Assembly (NCBI RefSeq): GCF_019024325.1
Contig: NZ_JAFNJS010000002.1
Coordinates: 434,118 to 498,117 of the forward strand
Length of the DNA stretch: 64,000 bases
From: Falsiroseomonas tokyonensis
GTDB taxonomy: Bacteria; Pseudomonadota; Alphaproteobacteria; Acetobacterales; Acetobacteraceae
Direction: 5' to 3'
Position numbers and translations under genes: made by a program. The notes beneath the pieces were generated by a model. That model was given only the letters and a program-made list of their open reading frames with translations. It searched no databases and had not been told where the DNA came from. Shown in pieces: positions 7,576 through 17,319 of the stretch. Within the stretch, counting starts at the first letter, position 1. Each line of letters opens with the position of its first letter.

Positions 7576-9138
7576 GTGTTGCTCACCCTGCTGCCCTTGT
7601 TCGCGCCGCTGCTGCTGATCGCCGCCGCCGTCTTTGCCTTCCGCCGCGGCGGGCCGCGGGTGCCGGCCCTGGCGGAGGCGGCGGGCTTCGGCGCGCTGCT
7701 GGTGGCCCTTGCGTCGCTCGCGCTGCTGCTCGCGCGCGGTTCCGGGACCAGCGGGCTGGTCGGTTGGGGTGGCATCGGCCTTTCCGCCCGGCTGGATGCG
7801 GTGAGTGCCGCCATGCTGCTGCTGGTGTCCTTCGTCGGCTGGGTCGTGCTGCGCTACAGCCGCACCTACCTGGATGGCGAGGCGCGGCAGGGCTGGTTCA
7901 CGGGCTGGCTCTGCGCGGCGCTGGCCGGCGTGCTGTTCCTGGTGCAGGCCGGCAACCTGGCCCAGCTTCTGGCCGCCTGGATCGCCACCAGCCTGGCGTT
8001 GCACCGCCTGCTGCTGTTCTACCCCGAGCGCGTGGCGGCGCAGCGCGCGGCGCGGAAGAAGCGCGTCTTTTCCGCCATCGGCACCGGCGCACTGCTGGGT
8101 GCGGGGCTGCTGGCCTGGATCGGCTTCGGCACCACCGATATCGCCGCCATCAATGCGCTGGCCCGGGAAGGGCAGGGGTCCTGGCTGGCCGTCGCGGCCG
8201 CCGGCCTGCTGGCCCTGGCCGCGGTGCTGAAATCCGCGCAATTCCCGACCCATGGCTGGCTGACCGAGGTGATGGAGGCGCCGACCCCGGTCTCCGCCCT
8301 GCTGCATGCCGGCGTCATCAATGCCGGCGGCTTCCTGCTGATCCGCTTCGCCGATGTGATGCTGGCTGCCCCCGGCGTGCTGGCGGTGCTCGCCATGCTG
8401 GGCGGCTTCACGGCGCTGTTCGGCGCGCTGGTGATGCTGACCCAGCCGGCGGTGAAGACCTCGCTCGCCTGGTCCACCGTGGCGCAGATGGGCTTCATGA
8501 TCCTGCAATGCGGGCTGGCGCTGTTCCCGCTGGCCCTGCTGCATATCCTGGCCCATTCGCTCTACAAGGCGCATGCCTTCCTCGCCTCCGGCGGGGCGGT
8601 GGAGCAGGTGGCGGGGCTGCGCCGGCCGGGGCCGGTGGCGGTGCCCGATGGGGCGGCGGTGGGCCGCGCCTTCCTGCTGGCGCTGGCCATCTATGCCGGG
8701 ATCGGCGCCGCTTTCGGGCTCGCCTTCGGCTTCGGCCAGAAGTCGCCCCAGGCGCTGGCGCTGGGCGGCATCCTGATCTTCGGCGTCGCCTATCTGCTGG
8801 CCCAGGGCCTGGCGGATGCCGCGCCGCGGCCGCTGACGCGCCGGACGGCCTTCTATGCCGCCGCCGCCGCGGTGGGATACTTCGCGCTGCAGAGCGCCGC
8901 CGAATTCCTGACGGCGGGGGTGCTGCCCGCCACGCCGGCGCCCGGCCGGCTGGAATGGACGCTGATGCTGCTGGCCGTGCTGAGCTTCGGCCTTGTGGCC
9001 GTGGCGCAGGCGCTGTTCCCGCTCTGGGCCACCCATCCCGCCGCGGCGGGGCTGCGCGTCCACCTCTCCAACGGGCTCTACGCCAATGCGGCGATCGACC
9101 GGATGCTGGGCGGCTGGGCCCTGCGGAAGGCCTCGTGA
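7576..9138 (+). CDS. dabB: DabB: NuoL-like proton/sodium-conducting membrane subunit of DAB carbon pump
   Basis: 520 residues with about a dozen hydrophobic segments. The antiporter-like core is recognisable as [20 protein letters not shown] followed by [18 protein letters not shown], the conserved NuoL/MrpA ion-path region with lysine and histidine residues. A further ion-path stretch follows at [19 protein letters not shown]. It is shorter than NuoL and lies directly before dabA, with a four-base gap. In characterised DAB systems DabB couples ion flow to the DabA carbonic-anhydrase-like subunit to build up cytosolic bicarbonate. The start is GTG (the annotated leader is [12 protein letters not shown]). 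No other complex I genes are nearby, which argues against a respiratory role. Confidence 0.85.
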   Translation: MLLTLLPLFAPLLLIAAAVFAFRRGGPRVPALAEAAGFGALLVALASLALLLARGSGTSGLVGWGGIGLSARLDAVSAAMLLLVSFVGWVVLRYSRTYLDGEARQGWFTGWLCAALAGVLFLVQAGNLAQLLAAWIATSLALHRLLLFYPERVAAQRAARKKRVFSAIGTGALLGAGLLAWIGFGTTDIAAINALAREGQGSWLAVAAAGLLALAAVLKSAQFPTHGWLTEVMEAPTPVSALLHAGVINAGGFLLIRFADVMLAAPGVLAVLAMLGGFTALFGALVMLTQPAVKTSLAWSTVAQMGFMILQCGLALFPLALLHILAHSLYKAHAFLASGGAVEQVAGLRRPGPVAVPDGAAVGRAFLLALAIYAGIGAAFGLAFGFGQKSPQALALGGILIFGVAYLLAQGLADAAPRPLTRRTAFYAAAAAVGYFALQSAAEFLTAGVLPATPAPGRLEWTLMLLAVLSFGLVAVAQALFPLWATHPAAAGLRVHLSNGLYANAAIDRMLGGWALRKAS

Positions 9139-9142
9139 CGCC

Positions 9143-11587
9143 ATGAAGACCGGGACCCTCCCCATGACCACGACCGAAGCCCCGCTGCCGACGCCCGATG
9201 CCATCCTTGCCGCGGCCGACCAGGCGGCGCGCGCCATTCCCCCGCTCTGGCCGCTGGCCTCCAGCGTCGCGGTCAATCCCTTCCTCGGCCAGGCGGGAGA
9301 GCCGCTGGCGATCGCGGCGGCCCGCCTACGGCGGGCGGCGGGCATCGCGCTGACCATGCCGCGCGCCTGGTATGCCGACAGGCTTATCTCCGGCGAGATC
9401 GCCGCGCAGGACCTGCAAGAGGCCTGGCAGGCGGCGCCGGCGGCGCTACGGCCGGCGACCCCCCAAGCCGTGACGCAGGCCTTGCGCCAGCAAGCCGCGC
9501 CGCCGCAGGCGCTGCCGACGGTGGCGGAACTGGCGCGCGAGGCCGCCGGCATCGACTGGCCCGGCCTCGTCAACGAACGCATCGGCCATTGGGCGGCCAG
9601 CCATTTCGACCAGGGCCAGGCGCTCTGGGCCAGCGCCCCCGCCGCCGGCGCCTATGCGTCCTGGCGGATGGTCGCGACGCATGACCTGACGCCGGAGATC
9701 CTCGGCCTTCCGGGCTTCGCGCAGGCCGTGGTGGATGCGCCGATCCGTGCGGAGGCGGCGATTGCAGACGCCGTCGCCCAGCTCGGCCTCTCGGAGGCTG
9801 CGCTGCCGGGCTATTTCCACCGGCTGCTGGTGACGCTGGGCGGCTGGAGCCAGGTGGCGCGCTATCGGCTCTGGCAGGCGGAGTTGGAGGGCGGCACGGA
9901 TGCGACGGTGACCGACCTGCTGGCGATCCGCCTGAGCTGGGAGGTCGCGCTGCTGCGCCGCTATGGGGCCGCGATCGCGCCCGGCTGGAAGGCCGCCATC
10001 GCCGCCTATGCCGAGCCGGTGGCGCCGACGGCGGAGGATGTGCTGGACGCCATCCTGCAGGAAGCGGCGGAGCGCGGGGCGCAGCGGCGGTTTGGCGCGC
10101 TGCTGGCGCGGGCGCCGGCGCGGCTGGCCGACTCTGCGCGGCCCGCACTGCAGGTGGCCTTCTGCATCGACGTGCGTTCCGAAGTCTTTCGGCGGGCGCT
10201 GGAAAGCCTGGATCCCGGCATCCAGACGCTGGGCTTCGCGGGCTTCTTCGGCCTCGGCCTCGGCCATCGCCGCTTCGGCTCGGATGTGGTGGAGGCGCGG
10301 CTGCCGGTGCTGCTGAAGCCGGCCGTCTTCACCTGCTCCGGCGAAGCGACGCCGGAGGTGGCGGAGGCGGACCTGGCCGCGCGGATCGGCGCGCGCGCGA
10401 AGCGCGCCTGGGGGCGCTTCAAGCTGGCGGCCATCTCCTCCTTCGCCTTCGTCGAGGCCGCGGGTCCGATCTATGTCGGCCGGCTGCTGCGCGATGCACT
10501 GGCGCTGAAGCGGGCCGCGGCGCCGAAGGATCCGGCTCCGCGCCCGGCCCAGGCGCTGGACCTGGAGACCCGCCTGGCCACGGCCAGCGCCGTGCTGAAG
10601 GCCATGTCGCTGACCAGCGGCTTCGCGCGGCTGGTCCTGCTGGCCGGGCATGGCGCCAATGTGGTCAACAACCCGCATGCCAGCGCCCTGCATTGCGGCG
10701 CCTGCGGCGGCTATACGGGCGAGGTGAATGCGCGGCTGCTGGCCGCCCTGCTCAACGACAGCGAGGTGCGCGCGGGCCTTGCCGTGCGCGGCATCGCCAT
10801 TCCGGAGGACACGCTGTTCCTCGGCGCGCTGCACGATACGACGACGGATGCGGTGACGCTCTACGCGGAGGATCATCCCTCCGCCGCGCATGCAAGGGAT
10901 CTCGACCAGGCGGCGCGCTGGCTGGACTCCGCCGGGCTGCTCGCGCGCGATGAGCGCGCGCTGCGCTTGCCGCGGGCCAGGGGGCGCGCGGACATCCTGC
11001 TGCGCGCGCGGGACTGGGCGGAGCTGCGCCCCGAATGGGCGCTGGCCGGCTGCCAGGCTTTCGTCGCGGCGCCGCGCTCGCGCACCGCGGGGGCCGACCT
11101 GGCCGGCCGGGCCTTCCTGCACGACTACGACTGGCACCGGGACGAGGATTTCCGCGTGCTGGAGCTGATCCTGACCGCGCCCGTCGTCGTCGCCAGCTGG
11201 ATCAGCCTGCAATACTACGGATCGACCGTGGCGCCCGAGGTCTTCGGCGCCGGCAACAAGTTGCTGCACAATGTCACCGGCGGGATCGGCGTGGTCGAAG
11301 GCAATGGCGGCCTGCTGCGGCCCGGCCTGCCCTGGCAATCGGTGCATGACGGGACGCGGCTGGTGCATGAGCCGCTGCGCCTTGCCGTGATGGTGGAGGC
11401 ACCGGCCGAGGCGATCACCGCCATCCTCGACCGCCACAAGCAGGTGCGCGCGCTGTTCGACAATCGCTGGCTGCACCTGTTCACCCTGGACGAGGCGGGC
11501 CGCATGGCCAGGCGCTATGTCGGGGACCTGCGCTGGGAGGCGGCGGGCGAGCGGGCCGAGGCGGAGCCAAGCCTGGTCCCGGGCTGA
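9143..11587 (+). CDS. dabA: DabA: zinc beta-carbonic-anhydrase-like subunit (DUF2309) of DAB carbon pump
   Basis: 814 residues, family-typical. All four residues expected at the DabA zinc site are present: C341 and D343 in [10 protein letters not shown]503 in [14 protein letters not shown], and C518 in LHCGACGG. The H-to-C spacing of 15 residues matches the characterised protein. The N-terminus contains [17 protein letters not shown], another family block. It hydrates CO2 unidirectionally on the cytosolic side of the membrane when energised by DabB. Start ATG at 9143; a second ATG seven codons later is possible. No RuBisCO, carboxysome or carbonic anhydrase genes are seen in the window, so an anaplerotic role in a heterotroph is plausible. 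The last 73 bases overlap the convergent LysR gene. Confidence 0.92.
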   Translation: MKTGTLPMTTTEAPLPTPDAILAAADQAARAIPPLWPLASSVAVNPFLGQAGEPLAIAAARLRRAAGIALTMPRAWYADRLISGEIAAQDLQEAWQAAPAALRPATPQAVTQALRQQAAPPQALPTVAELAREAAGIDWPGLVNERIGHWAASHFDQGQALWASAPAAGAYASWRMVATHDLTPEILGLPGFAQAVVDAPIRAEAAIADAVAQLGLSEAALPGYFHRLLVTLGGWSQVARYRLWQAELEGGTDATVTDLLAIRLSWEVALLRRYGAAIAPGWKAAIAAYAEPVAPTAEDVLDAILQEAAERGAQRRFGALLARAPARLADSARPALQVAFCIDVRSEVFRRALESLDPGIQTLGFAGFFGLGLGHRRFGSDVVEARLPVLLKPAVFTCSGEATPEVAEADLAARIGARAKRAWGRFKLAAISSFAFVEAAGPIYVGRLLRDALALKRAAAPKDPAPRPAQALDLETRLATASAVLKAMSLTSGFARLVLLAGHGANVVNNPHASALHCGACGGYTGEVNARLLAALLNDSEVRAGLAVRGIAIPEDTLFLGALHDTTTDAVTLYAEDHPSAAHARDLDQAARWLDSAGLLARDERALRLPRARGRADILLRARDWAELRPEWALAGCQAFVAAPRSRTAGADLAGRAFLHDYDWHRDEDFRVLELILTAPVVVASWISLQYYGSTVAPEVFGAGNKLLHNVTGGIGVVEGNGGLLRPGLPWQSVHDGTRLVHEPLRLAVMVEAPAEAITAILDRHKQVRALFDNRWLHLFTLDEAGRMARRYVGDLRWEAAGERAEAEPSLVPG

Positions 11588-12489
11588 TCGGCCCGTTTCG
11601 TGGCAAAGTCGCGCGCCATGGCGATGAAAGCCTGGAAGGCCGCGGAGGCGTGGCGGCGGCTGGGGTAGTAGAGACACAGCGGCGGCAGCGCCGGGGTCCA
11701 GTCCTGCAGGACCTGGACCAGCCGCCCGGCCGCGAGATCCTCGCGGATATCGGGCTCCATGAAATAGCCGATCCCGACCCCATCCAGCGCCGCGAGCCGT
11801 GACAGGCTGGCCTCATCCAGCGTGATCGGGCCCTGCACGTCGATCTGCACGTCCTGCCCCGCCTTTTCGAAGCGCCAGCGATACAGCGCGCCATTCGGCA
11901 GCCGCACGCGGATGCAGGGATGCGCCAACAGGTCCTGCGGCAGCCGCGGCAGGCCATGGCGGTCGAGATGGGCGGGCGAGGCCGCGACCGCGAAGCGCCG
12001 CGGCGGGCCGAGGGGCAGGGCGATGGTATCGGCGGGCACGAGATCCGCGCCGCGCAGCCCGAGATCGAAGCCGGCGGCCACGACATCCACCAGCCGCCCC
12101 TCCGTCACCAGGTCGATATGCACCCGCGGATGGCGCCGCAGGAATGCCAGGATCAGCGGCGCCAGGATCTCGCGCGCTCCCGTGGGGAAGGCGTTGATCC
12201 GCAGCGTGCCGGAGGGGGTTTCCTGCTGCGCCCGCGCCGTGTCCATCGCGCCCTGGATGGCCCCCAGCGCCGGGCCGACCTGCTCCACGAAGCTGCGCCC
12301 GGCATCGGTGAGGGAGACGCTGCGCGTGGTGCGGTTCAGCAGCCGGACGCCCAGCTGCCGCTCCAGCTTGCCCACCGCATGGCTCAGCGCCGTGGTGGAC
12401 AGGCCGAGATCCAGCGCCGCCGCGCGGAAGGAGCCGTGCCGGACGATGGCCAGCACGGCCTCGAGCTCGATCAGGCTGGGTCGCGCCAT
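11515..12489 (-). CDS. LysR family transcriptional regulator
   Basis: 324 residues. The DNA-binding domain starts [20 protein letters not shown], continues [20 protein letters not shown] with [20 protein letters not shown], and is followed by an effector domain that includes [14 protein letters not shown]. The C-terminus has an extra arginine/serine-rich tail of about 25 residues, created where the gene reads into the dabA end, so the original stop may have been lost. It is divergent from the NTF2-like/SDR pair, which is the likely target. The spacer carries two copies of ATTATCCCGG. Inducer unknown. Confidence 0.88.
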   Translation of the reverse strand: MARPSLIELEAVLAIVRHGSFRAAALDLGLSTTALSHAVGKLERQLGVRLLNRTTRSVSLTDAGRSFVEQVGPALGAIQGAMDTARAQQETPSGTLRINAFPTGAREILAPLILAFLRRHPRVHIDLVTEGRLVDVVAAGFDLGLRGADLVPADTIALPLGPPRRFAVAASPAHLDRHGLPRLPQDLLAHPCIRVRLPNGALYRWRFEKAGQDVQIDVQGPITLDEASLSRLAALDGVGIGYFMEPDIREDLAAGRLVQVLQDWTPALPPLCLYYPSRRHASAAFQAFIAMARDFATKRADQPGTRLGSASARSPAASQRRSPT

Positions 12490-12538
12490 TATCCCGGTTT
12501 TCGTGATGCTGCGTGCCGCTTTGTCCCGATTATCCCGG
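12488..12538. repeat. Pair of direct repeats (ATTATCCCGG) in LysR/NTF2 spacer
   Basis: The ten-base word ATTATCCCGG occurs at 12488-12497 (overlapping the LysR start codon) and again at 12529-12538, 41 bases apart, about four helical turns. Two same-face sites between divergent genes are compatible with LysR binding, but neither copy is a clear palindrome. Confidence 0.35.
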
Positions 12539-12586
12539 GCATTGTCGAGCCCCAGATTGGCACTGCCATCATCAAGGAACCAGGCC

Positions 12587-12916
12587 ATGCCCATCCCACT
12601 GCCCGAGCCCGTCGCGGCTTTCGTCGAGGCCAATGCCCGTCTCGACGTCGATTCCATGTTGCAGCCCTTCGCCCGGGACGCGGTCGTCCTCGACAATGGC
12701 AAGCGTTTTGCTGGCCAGGCCGGGCTGCGAAAGCTGTTCGAGGAGGAGGTGGTCCCGGTCCGGGCGATCTTCACGCCGGACACCGCCCGCCAGGAGAAGG
12801 ACCAGCTGGTCCTCGAAGGCCCCGCCCATGGCGACTTCAAGGGCAGCCCGATCCGCTTCACCTATCGCTTCACCCTCGGCGGCGATGCGATCCAGGCGCT
12901 GGAGATCACGCTGTGA
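12587..12916 (+). CDS. NTF2-like (SnoaL-type) domain protein
   Basis: 109 residues forming a single NTF2-like cone fold: helical [20 protein letters not shown], then [20 protein letters not shown] and the beta-sheet half ending [20 protein letters not shown]. Such proteins are small binding domains or isomerases/dehydratases. Start ATG is preceded by AAGGAACC. The stop overlaps the GTG of the broken dehydrogenase gene (GTGA), so the two were co-translated. Divergent LysR gene upstream. Ligand is not predictable. Confidence 0.8.
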   Translation: MPIPLPEPVAAFVEANARLDVDSMLQPFARDAVVLDNGKRFAGQAGLRKLFEEEVVPVRAIFTPDTARQEKDQLVLEGPAHGDFKGSPIRFTYRFTLGGDAIQALEITL

Positions 12917-13238
12917 AGGTGGATCCGGAGGAATTCGCGGGCAAGCGCGTGCTTGTCAGCGGCGGCACCAAGGGGCTGGGACGCGCCACGGTCGACCGCT
13001 TCCTGGCCGGCGGCGCGCGGGTGATCACCGCGGCGCGCGGCCTGCGGCAGCCGGTGCAGGGAATGGACTTCGTGCAGGCCGACCTGACGACGGCCGAGGG
13101 CGGCGCGGCATTCCGATCGGGCGTGGGGCGGAGCCCCATGAGGTCGCGGACCTGATCGCCTACCTGGCTTCCGACCGCGCGGCCGCCATCCACGGCGCGG
13201 AATTCGTCATCGACGGCGGCACCGTCCGGACGGTGTGA
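12913..13238 (+). pseudogene. Short-chain dehydrogenase remnant with internal deletion and frameshift
   Basis: The 5' part encodes a normal SDR N-terminus: [20 protein letters not shown] (Rossmann TGxxxGxG-type motif as SGGTKGLG) and ARVITAARG. After about 68 residues the frame shifts. The SDR C-terminus [20 protein letters not shown], then [11 protein letters not shown], is read in another frame at 13116-13238. The intervening 150-odd residues, including the catalytic Ser-Tyr-Lys, are missing. The whole is 326 bases where about 750 are expected. The junction is around 13112-13125. The 5' frame ends at a TGA at 13153-13155, giving an 80-residue product that could not be an enzyme. Confidence 0.85.
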
Positions 13239-13246
13239 GGCCGGCA

Positions 13247-13268
13247 CGGCCCGCCCTTCGGCGGGCCG
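13247..13268. terminator. GC-rich hairpin after SDR remnant
   Basis: Nine-base perfect arms CGGCCCGCC and GGCGGGCCG close a CTTC loop. It lies nine bases after the SDR remnant and 12 before the convergent LysR stop, so it can serve both strands. There is no T-run, so intrinsic termination is only plausible. Confidence 0.5.
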
Positions 13269-13279
13269 CAGATGGGGCC

Positions 13280-14188
13280 CTAGCTCGGTTCAGGCAGGCA
13301 GAGCCTTGTGCGCGCGAAGTAGCGGCGCGCCTCGCCCACGAAGGCCTGGATGTTCGGCGAAGCCCGCCGGCTCGCCTGGTAGACGAGGCTGACCGGCACG
13401 GGCTCCGGCTCGCTCTCCGCCAGGATGCGGCAGAGGCGTCCCGCCGCGACCGCTTCGCGCACCTGGTAGGACAGCAGGCGGGCGACGCCCTGGCCGCGCT
13501 CGACCGCATCGATCACCGCGTCCGCGGCATTGATCGACAGCTGCGGCGTGATCCGGACGACGGTCTGGCCCTGGGGCCCGAAGCGCCAGTCGTCGGTCGA
13601 GCCCACGCCGTCGAAGGAGATGATCCGATGCTGGCGCAGCTCCGCCGGCGCATTGGGCCGGCCGGCCCGCGCGAGATAGGCGGGGCTGGCGACGACGACG
13701 CGGTGCACCTCCGCCACCTTGACGGCGACCAGCGCGCTTTCCGCCAAGTCGCCGATGCGCACGGCGACGTCGAACCCCTCCTCGACCAGATGGGTGACGC
13801 GATCGACGAAGGTCAGCCGGATGACGAGGCCGGGATGGGCCGCGCCCAGCGCTTCGGCAACCGGCAGGACATGCAGTCGCCCGAACAGCACCGGCGCGGT
13901 GACCGACAGCGTGCCGCGCGGCGCGGCATCCTCGCCGCGTACCAGGCTGCGGACGCTTTCGATCTCGGCCAGCAGCTCGCGGCACTTGTCGGCAAGAAGC
14001 GCGCCGCGCTCGGTCAGGCGGACGGCGCGGGTGGTGCGGTTGAACAGCGCGACGCCGAACTCCGCCTCCAGCATCGCGACCGCGCGCGTCGTCGTCGCCG
14101 GCGACCAGCGCAGCTGGCGTGCGGCCTCGGCGAAGCTGGCGCGGTCGGCAACGGCGAGGAAGCCGCGCATGGCATCCAGGCGATCCAT
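13280..14188 (-). CDS. LysR family transcriptional regulator
   Basis: 302 residues of the AaeR/DmlR-like LysR type: MDRLDAMRGFLAVADRAS, FAEAARQLRWSPATTTRAVA and LFNRTTRAVRLTERG form the winged helix, and LSVTAPVLFGRLHVLPV starts the effector domain. It is divergent from the AhpD-like and flavin-binding genes, with an imperfect palindrome three bases upstream of its start, so control of that pair is likely. The inducer is unknown. Confidence 0.9.
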   Translation of the reverse strand: MDRLDAMRGFLAVADRASFAEAARQLRWSPATTTRAVAMLEAEFGVALFNRTTRAVRLTERGALLADKCRELLAEIESVRSLVRGEDAAPRGTLSVTAPVLFGRLHVLPVAEALGAAHPGLVIRLTFVDRVTHLVEEGFDVAVRIGDLAESALVAVKVAEVHRVVVASPAYLARAGRPNAPAELRQHRIISFDGVGSTDDWRFGPQGQTVVRITPQLSINAADAVIDAVERGQGVARLLSYQVREAVAAGRLCRILAESEPEPVPVSLVYQASRRASPNIQAFVGEARRYFARTRLCLPEPS

Positions 14189-14190
14189 TC

Positions 14191-14215
14191 CATTATTTCA
14201 GGATTGGAAACAATG
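14191..14215. promoter_or_regulatory. Imperfect palindrome between LysR gene and AhpD-like gene
   Basis: Arms CATTATTTC and GAAACAATG pair at eight of nine positions around a seven-base centre. This AT-rich patch stands out from the GC-rich surroundings, sits two bases from the LysR start codon and 84 bases before the AhpD-like gene. It is the best candidate operator for the divergent pair. Confidence 0.5.
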
Positions 14216-14298
14216 AACTGTCAATAGAAGGAATTATCATCGTCTCCTGATCGGCGCATCCAAGGCCTCGCAGCGGCCCCGCTGCCCGGAGCCAAGCC

Positions 14299-14838
14299 AT
14301 GAGCCGCCTGACCATCCCCGCTCGCACCGCCGCCCCTGCCGCCTCTCAGCCGCTGCTGGACGCCGTCGAGAAATCCCTGGGCGTCGTGCCCAACCTGTTC
14401 CGCCTGGTCGCCCTCAGCCCGGCGGCGCTGGAGGGCCTGCTGGGCCTCAACGGGTCGCTGTCCAAGGCGCTCGATGCCAAGACGCGCGAACGGATCGCGC
14501 TCGCCGTGGCCCAGGTAAATGGCTGCGACTATTGCCTCTCGGCGCATAGCTATCTCGCCCTGAACATGGCCAGGCTGGACGCGGCCGAGATCGCCGCCAA
14601 CCGCCAGGGTCATTCGAAGGATCCCAAGGCGGATGCCGCCGTCGCCTTCGCCGCCCGGGTCGCCACCGAGCGCGGCCGCGTCAGCGATGCGGACCTCGCC
14701 GCCGTCAAGCTGGCCGGCTTCACCGAGGCGCAGATCGTCGAGATCGTCGGCCTGGTGGCGCTGAACGTCTTCACCAACCTCATCAACAACGTGGCCGACA
14801 CCGAGATCGACTTCCCGGTCGTCCGCGCCGCAGCCTGA
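14299..14838 (+). CDS. Carboxymuconolactone decarboxylase / AhpD-like protein
   Basis: 179 residues. The AhpD-type redox centre is present: C76 and C79 in NGCDYCLSAHS with H83. The preceding helix TRERIALAVAQV is the family core. It probably acts as a peroxidase-like alkylhydroperoxide reductase partner or a related peroxide/organic-radical detoxifier rather than a decarboxylase, because the CxxC...H motif is intact. It leads a two-gene set with the flavin-binding protein 65 bases downstream, divergent from LysR. This is a common arrangement for stress-inducible AhpD genes, but the inducer is unknown. Confidence 0.88.
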   Translation: MSRLTIPARTAAPAASQPLLDAVEKSLGVVPNLFRLVALSPAALEGLLGLNGSLSKALDAKTRERIALAVAQVNGCDYCLSAHSYLALNMARLDAAEIAANRQGHSKDPKADAAVAFAARVATERGRVSDADLAAVKLAGFTEAQIVEIVGLVALNVFTNLINNVADTEIDFPVVRAAA

Positions 14839-14903
14839 CCTCCGCCCGCACGGCGGAGGCGCACCTTTCCTCCGCCGGTCACCCCTTCGCCCCGGAGCGC
14901 ATC

Positions 14904-15530
14904 ATGGGTCACCGCTTTCTCGAACTGGCCACCAGCCCCGCCGCGCGCGCCGCCCAGGCCGCCCAGGGCAGCCGGGCGGCCTATGCCCGGATGGAGGGCG
15001 GCCAGGCGCTGTTCGACCAGCTCGGGCCGCGGGAAGCCGCCTTTATCGCGGCGCGCGACAGCTTCTACATTGCCAGCGTCAATCCCGATGGCTGGCCCTA
15101 CGTGCAGCATCGCGGCGGGCCGCCGGGCTTCCTGAAGGTCCTCGATGACCGCCGCCTCGGCTTCGCCGACCTGGCGGGCAACAAGCAGTACCTCACGCTG
15201 GGGAATGTCGCGACCGAGGATCGGGTCGCGCTGTTCCTGATGGACTATCCCAATCGGCGGCGGCTGAAACTGCTGGGCCGGATGCATGCCGTCGATCTCG
15301 CGGCCGATGCGGCGCTGGCCGACCGCCTCGCTTTGCCGGAATACCCGGCGCGGATCGAGCGTGGCTTCGTGATCGTGGTCGAGGCCCTGGACTGGAACTG
15401 CCCCCAGCACATCACCCCGCGCTTCACCGAGGCGGAACTGGCCGAAGGGCTCGCCCCGATCCGCCACCGCCTGGAGGCGCTTGAGCGCGAAAACGAGGCG
15501 CTGCGGGCGCGCCTTGCCGAGGCCGGATAG
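14904..15530 (+). CDS. Pyridoxamine 5'-phosphate oxidase family flavin-binding protein
   Basis: 208 residues. The split-barrel FMN fold is seen in FIAARDSFYIASVNPDGWPY, the HRGGPPGFLKVLDD strand pair, and RVALFLMDYPNRRRLKLLGR. After RGFVIVVEALDWNCPQHITP the C-terminus becomes a short charged coiled coil (RHRLEALERENEALRARL). This longer architecture is typical of the PPOX group fused to or paired with ferredoxin reductases; no such domain is present here. A CGGAG seven bases before the ATG supports the start. Probably reduces a flavin-bound substrate with the AhpD-like partner. Exact role unknown. Confidence 0.82.
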   Translation: MGHRFLELATSPAARAAQAAQGSRAAYARMEGGQALFDQLGPREAAFIAARDSFYIASVNPDGWPYVQHRGGPPGFLKVLDDRRLGFADLAGNKQYLTLGNVATEDRVALFLMDYPNRRRLKLLGRMHAVDLAADAALADRLALPEYPARIERGFVIVVEALDWNCPQHITPRFTEAELAEGLAPIRHRLEALERENEALRARLAEAG

Positions 15531-15647
15531 GAGGTCAGACCGGAGGCTCGCCCCTGGACCGGGCACCGATCTGGAGCGCCGAGGGCCGGCGCGGCGTCTA
15601 CAGCCCTGTCCGCCAGAGCCTCCGCGTGTCGCCGTCCCGACCGCGCG

Positions 15648-17243
15648 TCATTCCCACTCGATCGTCCCGGGCGGCTTGCTCGTGATGTCGTAGGTCACGC
15701 GGTTGATGCCGCGCACCTCGTTCACGATGCGCGCCGCCACGCGGGTCAGGAATTCCATGCTGAACGGGTAGACATCCGCCGTCATGCCATCCGTGCTGGT
15801 CACGGCGCGCAGCGCGCAGGCGCTGTCATAGGTGCGGCCATCGCCCATCACGCCGACGGTCCGCACCGGCAGCAGCACGGCGAAGGCCTGCCAGATGGCG
15901 TCATACAGGCCGGCGTTGCGAATCTCCTCCAGGTAGATCGTATCCGCATGGCGCAGGATATCGGCCTTCTCCTTCGTCACCTCGCCGGGGATGCGGATGG
16001 CGAGGCCGGGCCCGGGGAAGGGGTGGCGGCCGACGATGGTCTCGGGGATGCCAAGCTCGCGGCCCAGCACGCGGACCTCGTCCTTGAACAGGTCGCGCAG
16101 CGGCTCCACCAGCTTCATGCGCATCCCCTCCGGCAGGCCGCCGACATTGTGGTGCGACTTGATGGTGACGCTGGGGCCGCCGGTGGCGGAGACGCTCTCG
16201 ATCACGTCCGGATAGAGCGTGCCCTGGGCCAGGAAATCGGCGCCGCCGATCTTCTGCTGCTCCTCCTCGAAGACCTCGATGAACAGCCGGCCGATGGTCT
16301 TGCGCTTGATCTCCGGGTCGGTGACGCCGGAGAGCTGGCCGAGGAAGAGGTCGCTGGCGTCGCGATGCACCAGCTTGATGTTGAAGCGGTCGCGGAAGGT
16401 GGAGACCACCTGTTCGGACTCATTCGCGCGCATCAGCCCGTGATCGACATAGATGCAGGTCAGCTGGTCGCCGATCGCCTCATGCAGCAGCACCGCGGCG
16501 ACCGAGGAATCGACGCCGCCCGACAGCCCGCAGACCACACGGCCGGTGCCGACCTGCGCCCGGATCTTGGCGATCATCTCCGCGCGGAAGGCCCCCATGG
16601 TCCAGTCGCCGGAGCAGCCGCAGACGATGTGGGAAAAGTTCTTCAGCAGCGCGGCGCCATGCGGCGTGTGCACCACCTCCGGGTGGAACATGGTGCCGTA
16701 GTAGCGGCGCTCGTCATTGGCGATCACGGCGAAGGGCGCGCCCTCGCTGGCCGCCACCACGCGGAACCCTTCGGGCAGGCGGGTGATGCGGTCGCCGTGG
16801 CTCATCCAGACCTGTTCGCGCGCGCCGGGGGCCCAGACGCCCTGCGTGATTGCGCAGTCGCCGGTCACGTCGATATGGGCGCGGCCGAATTCCCGCAGAT
16901 GCCCGCCCTCCACCAGCCCGCCGAGCTGATGCGCCATGACCTGCTGGCCGTAGCAGATGCCGAGGATCGGCAGCCCCATCTCGAAGATCGCCTGCGGGGC
17001 ACGGGGGCTGCCCTCATCGGTTGCGCTGGCCGGCCCGCCCGAGAGGATGATGCCCTTGGGCGCGAAGGCCCGGATGCGGTCATCGGGGGCGGCGTTGAAG
17101 GGCCAGACCTCGCAGTACACGCCGGATTCGCGCAGCCGGCGGGCGATGAGCTGCGTCACCTGGCTGCCGAAATCGAGGATCAGGATCCGGTCGTGATGCT
17201 GCGCGAGGGGGGCGGAAGCGGCATCGGGGGCGGCGTGTGTCAT
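15648..17243 (-). CDS. guaA: GMP synthase (glutamine-hydrolysing)
   Basis: 531 residues from the ATG at 17243 (a GTG five codons earlier is weaker). The N-terminal class I amidotransferase domain includes [18 protein letters not shown] and the nucleophile motif [16 protein letters not shown]. The ATP-pyrophosphatase P-loop is [17 protein letters not shown], and the C-terminal dimerisation domain ends [17 protein letters not shown], the classical GuaA end. It converts XMP to GMP in the cytosol. guaB is about 4 kb away on the same strand, so the two are near but not in one operon. Confidence 0.98.
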   Translation of the reverse strand: MTHAAPDAASAPLAQHHDRILILDFGSQVTQLIARRLRESGVYCEVWPFNAAPDDRIRAFAPKGIILSGGPASATDEGSPRAPQAIFEMGLPILGICYGQQVMAHQLGGLVEGGHLREFGRAHIDVTGDCAITQGVWAPGAREQVWMSHGDRITRLPEGFRVVAASEGAPFAVIANDERRYYGTMFHPEVVHTPHGAALLKNFSHIVCGCSGDWTMGAFRAEMIAKIRAQVGTGRVVCGLSGGVDSSVAAVLLHEAIGDQLTCIYVDHGLMRANESEQVVSTFRDRFNIKLVHRDASDLFLGQLSGVTDPEIKRKTIGRLFIEVFEEEQQKIGGADFLAQGTLYPDVIESVSATGGPSVTIKSHHNVGGLPEGMRMKLVEPLRDLFKDEVRVLGRELGIPETIVGRHPFPGPGLAIRIPGEVTKEKADILRHADTIYLEEIRNAGLYDAIWQAFAVLLPVRTVGVMGDGRTYDSACALRAVTSTDGMTADVYPFSMEFLTRVAARIVNEVRGINRVTYDITSKPPGTIEWE

Positions 17244-17319
17244 GGCGCCTAACAGCACAGGGACGCCCCGCCGACAAGCCGTTTCGCCGGGGGGCAGACC
17301 CCCGGCGATAGGCTTGGCG

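Noticed and set aside
9446-11677. A long minus-strand open frame over dabA
   Set aside because: Low-complexity translation opposite a gene with all DabA zinc residues.
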